From Clostridium sp. D33t1_170424_F3 (GTDB taxonomy: Bacteria > Bacillota > Clostridia > Oscillospirales > Acutalibacteraceae), in assembly GCF_015667585.1 (NCBI RefSeq), contig NZ_JADPEG010000002.1, positions 124,001 to 188,000 on the forward strand: a DNA stretch of 64,000 bases, in the 5' to 3' direction. Numbering within the stretch: position 1 is the stretch's first letter; every line of letters starts with the position of its first letter. The notes beneath the pieces were generated by a model. The model was not told the origin of the DNA and made no database searches. It worked only from the letters and a program-made list of their open reading frames with translations. The position numbers were made by a program, and so were the translations under genes. Shown piece by piece: positions 62,303 to 64,000 of this stretch.

Positions 62303-63637
62303 TCAGTCAAGGAAGCCCTTATAATGGCGCATCATCAACTGAGATTCCATCTGCTTCATGGTCTCCAGCGCAACGCCAACCAGAATGATGACGGAGGTAC
62401 CGCCCAGGGTCAGGTTGTGCATGCCGGTAACCGCGCCGAAAATAATCGGCAGCAGAGCAATCAGAGCGAGGAACAGCGCGCCAATCAACGTGATCTTCGA
62501 AAGGATCTTTGCGATGAAATCAGAAGTGGACTTGCCGGGACGGATGCCCGGAATCGTACCGTTGTTCTGACGAAGATTATTGGCCATCTCAATCGGATTA
62601 TACTGGATCGTTACATAGAAGTAAGCGAACATGATAATCAGAAGGAAATACAGAACCGAGTACAGCCAGCCGGTCGAAGAGAAGGCGTCAAAGAAGGACT
62701 TCCAGAAACCGGTCGCCGCATTGCCGCCCATGAAGAGCTGGATGGTGCTCGGGATGGAAAGGATCGAGCTTGCGAAGATGATCGGCATAACGCCGGACAT
62801 TGCAACCTTGATCGGGATATGGCTGCTCTGGCCGCCGTACATCTTGCGTCCTACCACGCGCTTGGCGTACTGGACCGGGATACGGCGCTCAGAATCGTTC
62901 ATAAAGACAATAACCCAGATAACGAGGAGGAAAATCACGACAAACAGCGGGACAAGGAAATAGAACTTGCCGTAGTTGGTCGGGTCCTCGATGGCAGCGC
63001 TGATATACTGGCCGAGCTGGCGGATGGTATGCGGCAGTCTTGCCACGATACCAGAGAACAACAGAATGGAGATACCGTTGCCGATACCCTTCTGGTTGAC
63101 CTGCTCGCCCATCCACATCATCATCGCCGTACCGGCGGTGAATGCCAGGATGATCACGATCGCTGCGAATACCTGCTCCCAGCCGCTTGTATACAGGGCG
63201 ATCGGAGCGCCTTGATATGTGCTGTTGCGCAGATAGAAATAGTAAGCGGTACCCTGAACCAGGCCCAGGATGACGGTGACATAGCGGGTGATGGTCGCAA
63301 TTCTCTTACGTCCTTCCTCACCCTCCTTCGCCATTCTCTCCAGCGGAGGGATGGCAACCGTCAAAAGCTGCATGATGATGGAACTGTTGATGTACGGGGT
63401 GACGCCCATTGCAAACATGGTCGCGTTTGCGAACGCACCGCCCGAGAGCATATCCAGGTAGCCCAGCGCATTGCCGGACTCGCCCACTGTGCCCATCAAC
63501 CCTTTCAGCGCGTTGACATCCAGGAACGGAACCGGGATGGTCGCGCCAAAACGGAAGATTACAATGATAAACAGGGTAAACAGAATTTTTTTACGAAGAT
63601 CCGGGACGTTCCAGGCATTCTTGATTGTCTTGAACAA
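62303..63637 (-). CDS. secY: Protein translocase subunit SecY
   Basis: The 444-residue protein has ten membrane helices and forms the SecYEG channel for secreted proteins, including the signal-peptide glycosidases in this window. Signatures: TLFIIVIFRFGATIPVP, the plug-region MLSGGAFANATMFAMGVTPYI, VMPIIFASSILSIP and FYVTIQYNPIEMANNLRQNN. The start is TTG 63637 with GAGGTGA six bases upstream; its codon lies next to the rplO stop. Confidence 0.98.
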   Translation of the reverse strand: MFKTIKNAWNVPDLRKKILFTLFIIVIFRFGATIPVPFLDVNALKGLMGTVGESGNALGYLDMLSGGAFANATMFAMGVTPYINSSIIMQLLTVAIPPLERMAKEGEEGRKRIATITRYVTVILGLVQGTAYYFYLRNSTYQGAPIALYTSGWEQVFAAIVIILAFTAGTAMMMWMGEQVNQKGIGNGISILLFSGIVARLPHTIRQLGQYISAAIEDPTNYGKFYFLVPLFVVIFLLVIWVIVFMNDSERRIPVQYAKRVVGRKMYGGQSSHIPIKVAMSGVMPIIFASSILSIPSTIQLFMGGNAATGFWKSFFDAFSSTGWLYSVLYFLLIIMFAYFYVTIQYNPIEMANNLRQNNGTIPGIRPGKSTSDFIAKILSKITLIGALFLALIALLPIIFGAVTGMHNLTLGGTSVIILVGVALETMKQMESQLMMRHYKGFLD

Positions 63638-63638
63638 T

Positions 63639-64000
63639 TCAGATCACCTCTGCCTTCCCGCCGGCGGCTTCTATCTTCTGCTTTGCAGCTTCAGAATAGG
63701 CAGAGACCTTCACGGTTAACTTTTTCGTCAGTTTGCCGTTGCTGAGAATCTTGATGCCGTCGCAGCACTGCTTCACAATGCCCGCGTCGATCAATGCCTG
63801 TGTGTCAACGACCGCGCCGTTTTCAAACTTCTCCAGCGTACCTACGTTGACTGCCACGATGGTTTTAGCAAAAATATTGTTAAATCCTCTTTTCGGAACA
63901 CGTCTCTGCAGCGGCATCTGGCCGCCTTCAAAGCCGGGACGCATGCCGTGGCCCGCTCTGGCCTTCTGGCCTTTATGGCCTTTGCCTGCGGTCTTGCCCT
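63639..64000 (-). CDS. rplO: 50S ribosomal protein L15 (partial, start outside window)
   Basis: About 120 C-terminal residues are present; the frame is open to the window edge. The L15 signatures [18 protein letters not shown] and [15 protein letters not shown] are followed by the C-terminal [20 protein letters not shown]. It precedes secY as in the standard spc operon. Confidence 0.98.
   Translation of the reverse strand, partial: GKTAGKGHKGQKARAGHGMRPGFEGGQMPLQRRVPKRGFNNIFAKTIVAVNVGTLEKFENGAVVDTQALIDAGIVKQCCDGIKILSNGKLTKKLTVKVSAYSEAAKQKIEAAGGKAEVI

Noticed and set aside
61772-63745. 657-codon plus-strand frame across adk and secY
   Set aside because: Antisense shadow of conserved minus-strand genes, no ribosome site or domain.

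Overview
The window reads as chromosomal DNA of a spore-forming, gut-type Clostridia (Bacillota; my best guess is the Ruminococcaceae/Oscillospiraceae side). The reasons are the tail of a SigE/SigK-type sporulation sigma factor at the left edge, a Na+-type V-ATPase operon, a class III fructose-1,6-bisphosphatase, GGAGG-type ribosome binding sites, a classic spc/alpha ribosomal block and several very large secreted glycosidases. No rRNA, tRNA, IS element or CRISPR array was seen.

Layout. 1-132: end of a sigma factor. 0.3-32.5 kb: a glycan-degradation island, all on the minus strand. It holds four giant secreted multidomain glycosidases (clan GH-D/GH36-like, permuted GH3, GH31 and GH2; 1738-2298 residues). 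A small XRE regulator lies among them, and a YesM/YesN-type two-component system is flanked by two sugar-binding proteins. 32.9-41.2 kb: small housekeeping and accessory genes (zinc-ribbon membrane protein, unknown secreted protein, C_GCAxxG_C_C protein with an XRE regulator, a radical SAM/DNA-metabolism pair, class III FBPase, GNAT, XRE, GrpB). 41.4-50.4 kb: a nine-gene V-ATPase operon on the minus strand (order H-I-K-E-C-F-A-B-D) with an 88-bp tandem repeat between the B and D genes. 50.8-53.1 kb: serC-serA. 53.1-54.1 kb: two tiny genes and a structured, repeat-rich non-coding stretch. 54.1-57.0 kb: nagA and a secreted leucine-rich-repeat protein. 57.2-64.0 kb: rplQ-rpoA-rpsD-rpsK-rpsM-rpmJ-infA-KOW protein-map-adk-secY-rplO (minus strand).

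The most striking pattern is a common C-terminal cassette on all four giant glycosidases: a ~95-residue beta module, an array of helical FIVAR-like repeats, a Gly/Ser linker and a ~115-residue terminal domain with two conserved cysteines. A diverged copy of the terminal domain ends the leucine-rich-repeat protein 23 kb away from the nearest of these glycosidases. None of the five proteins carries LPXTG, SLH, dockerin or a C-terminal membrane segment, so the terminal domain is a candidate for an undescribed surface-attachment or sorting module. The sugar-sensing two-component operon sits between the GH31 and GH2 genes and may control the island. GlcNAc-6-P deacetylase (nagA) and the galactosidase/hexosidase-type enzymes are consistent with host-glycan foraging, but that is inference.
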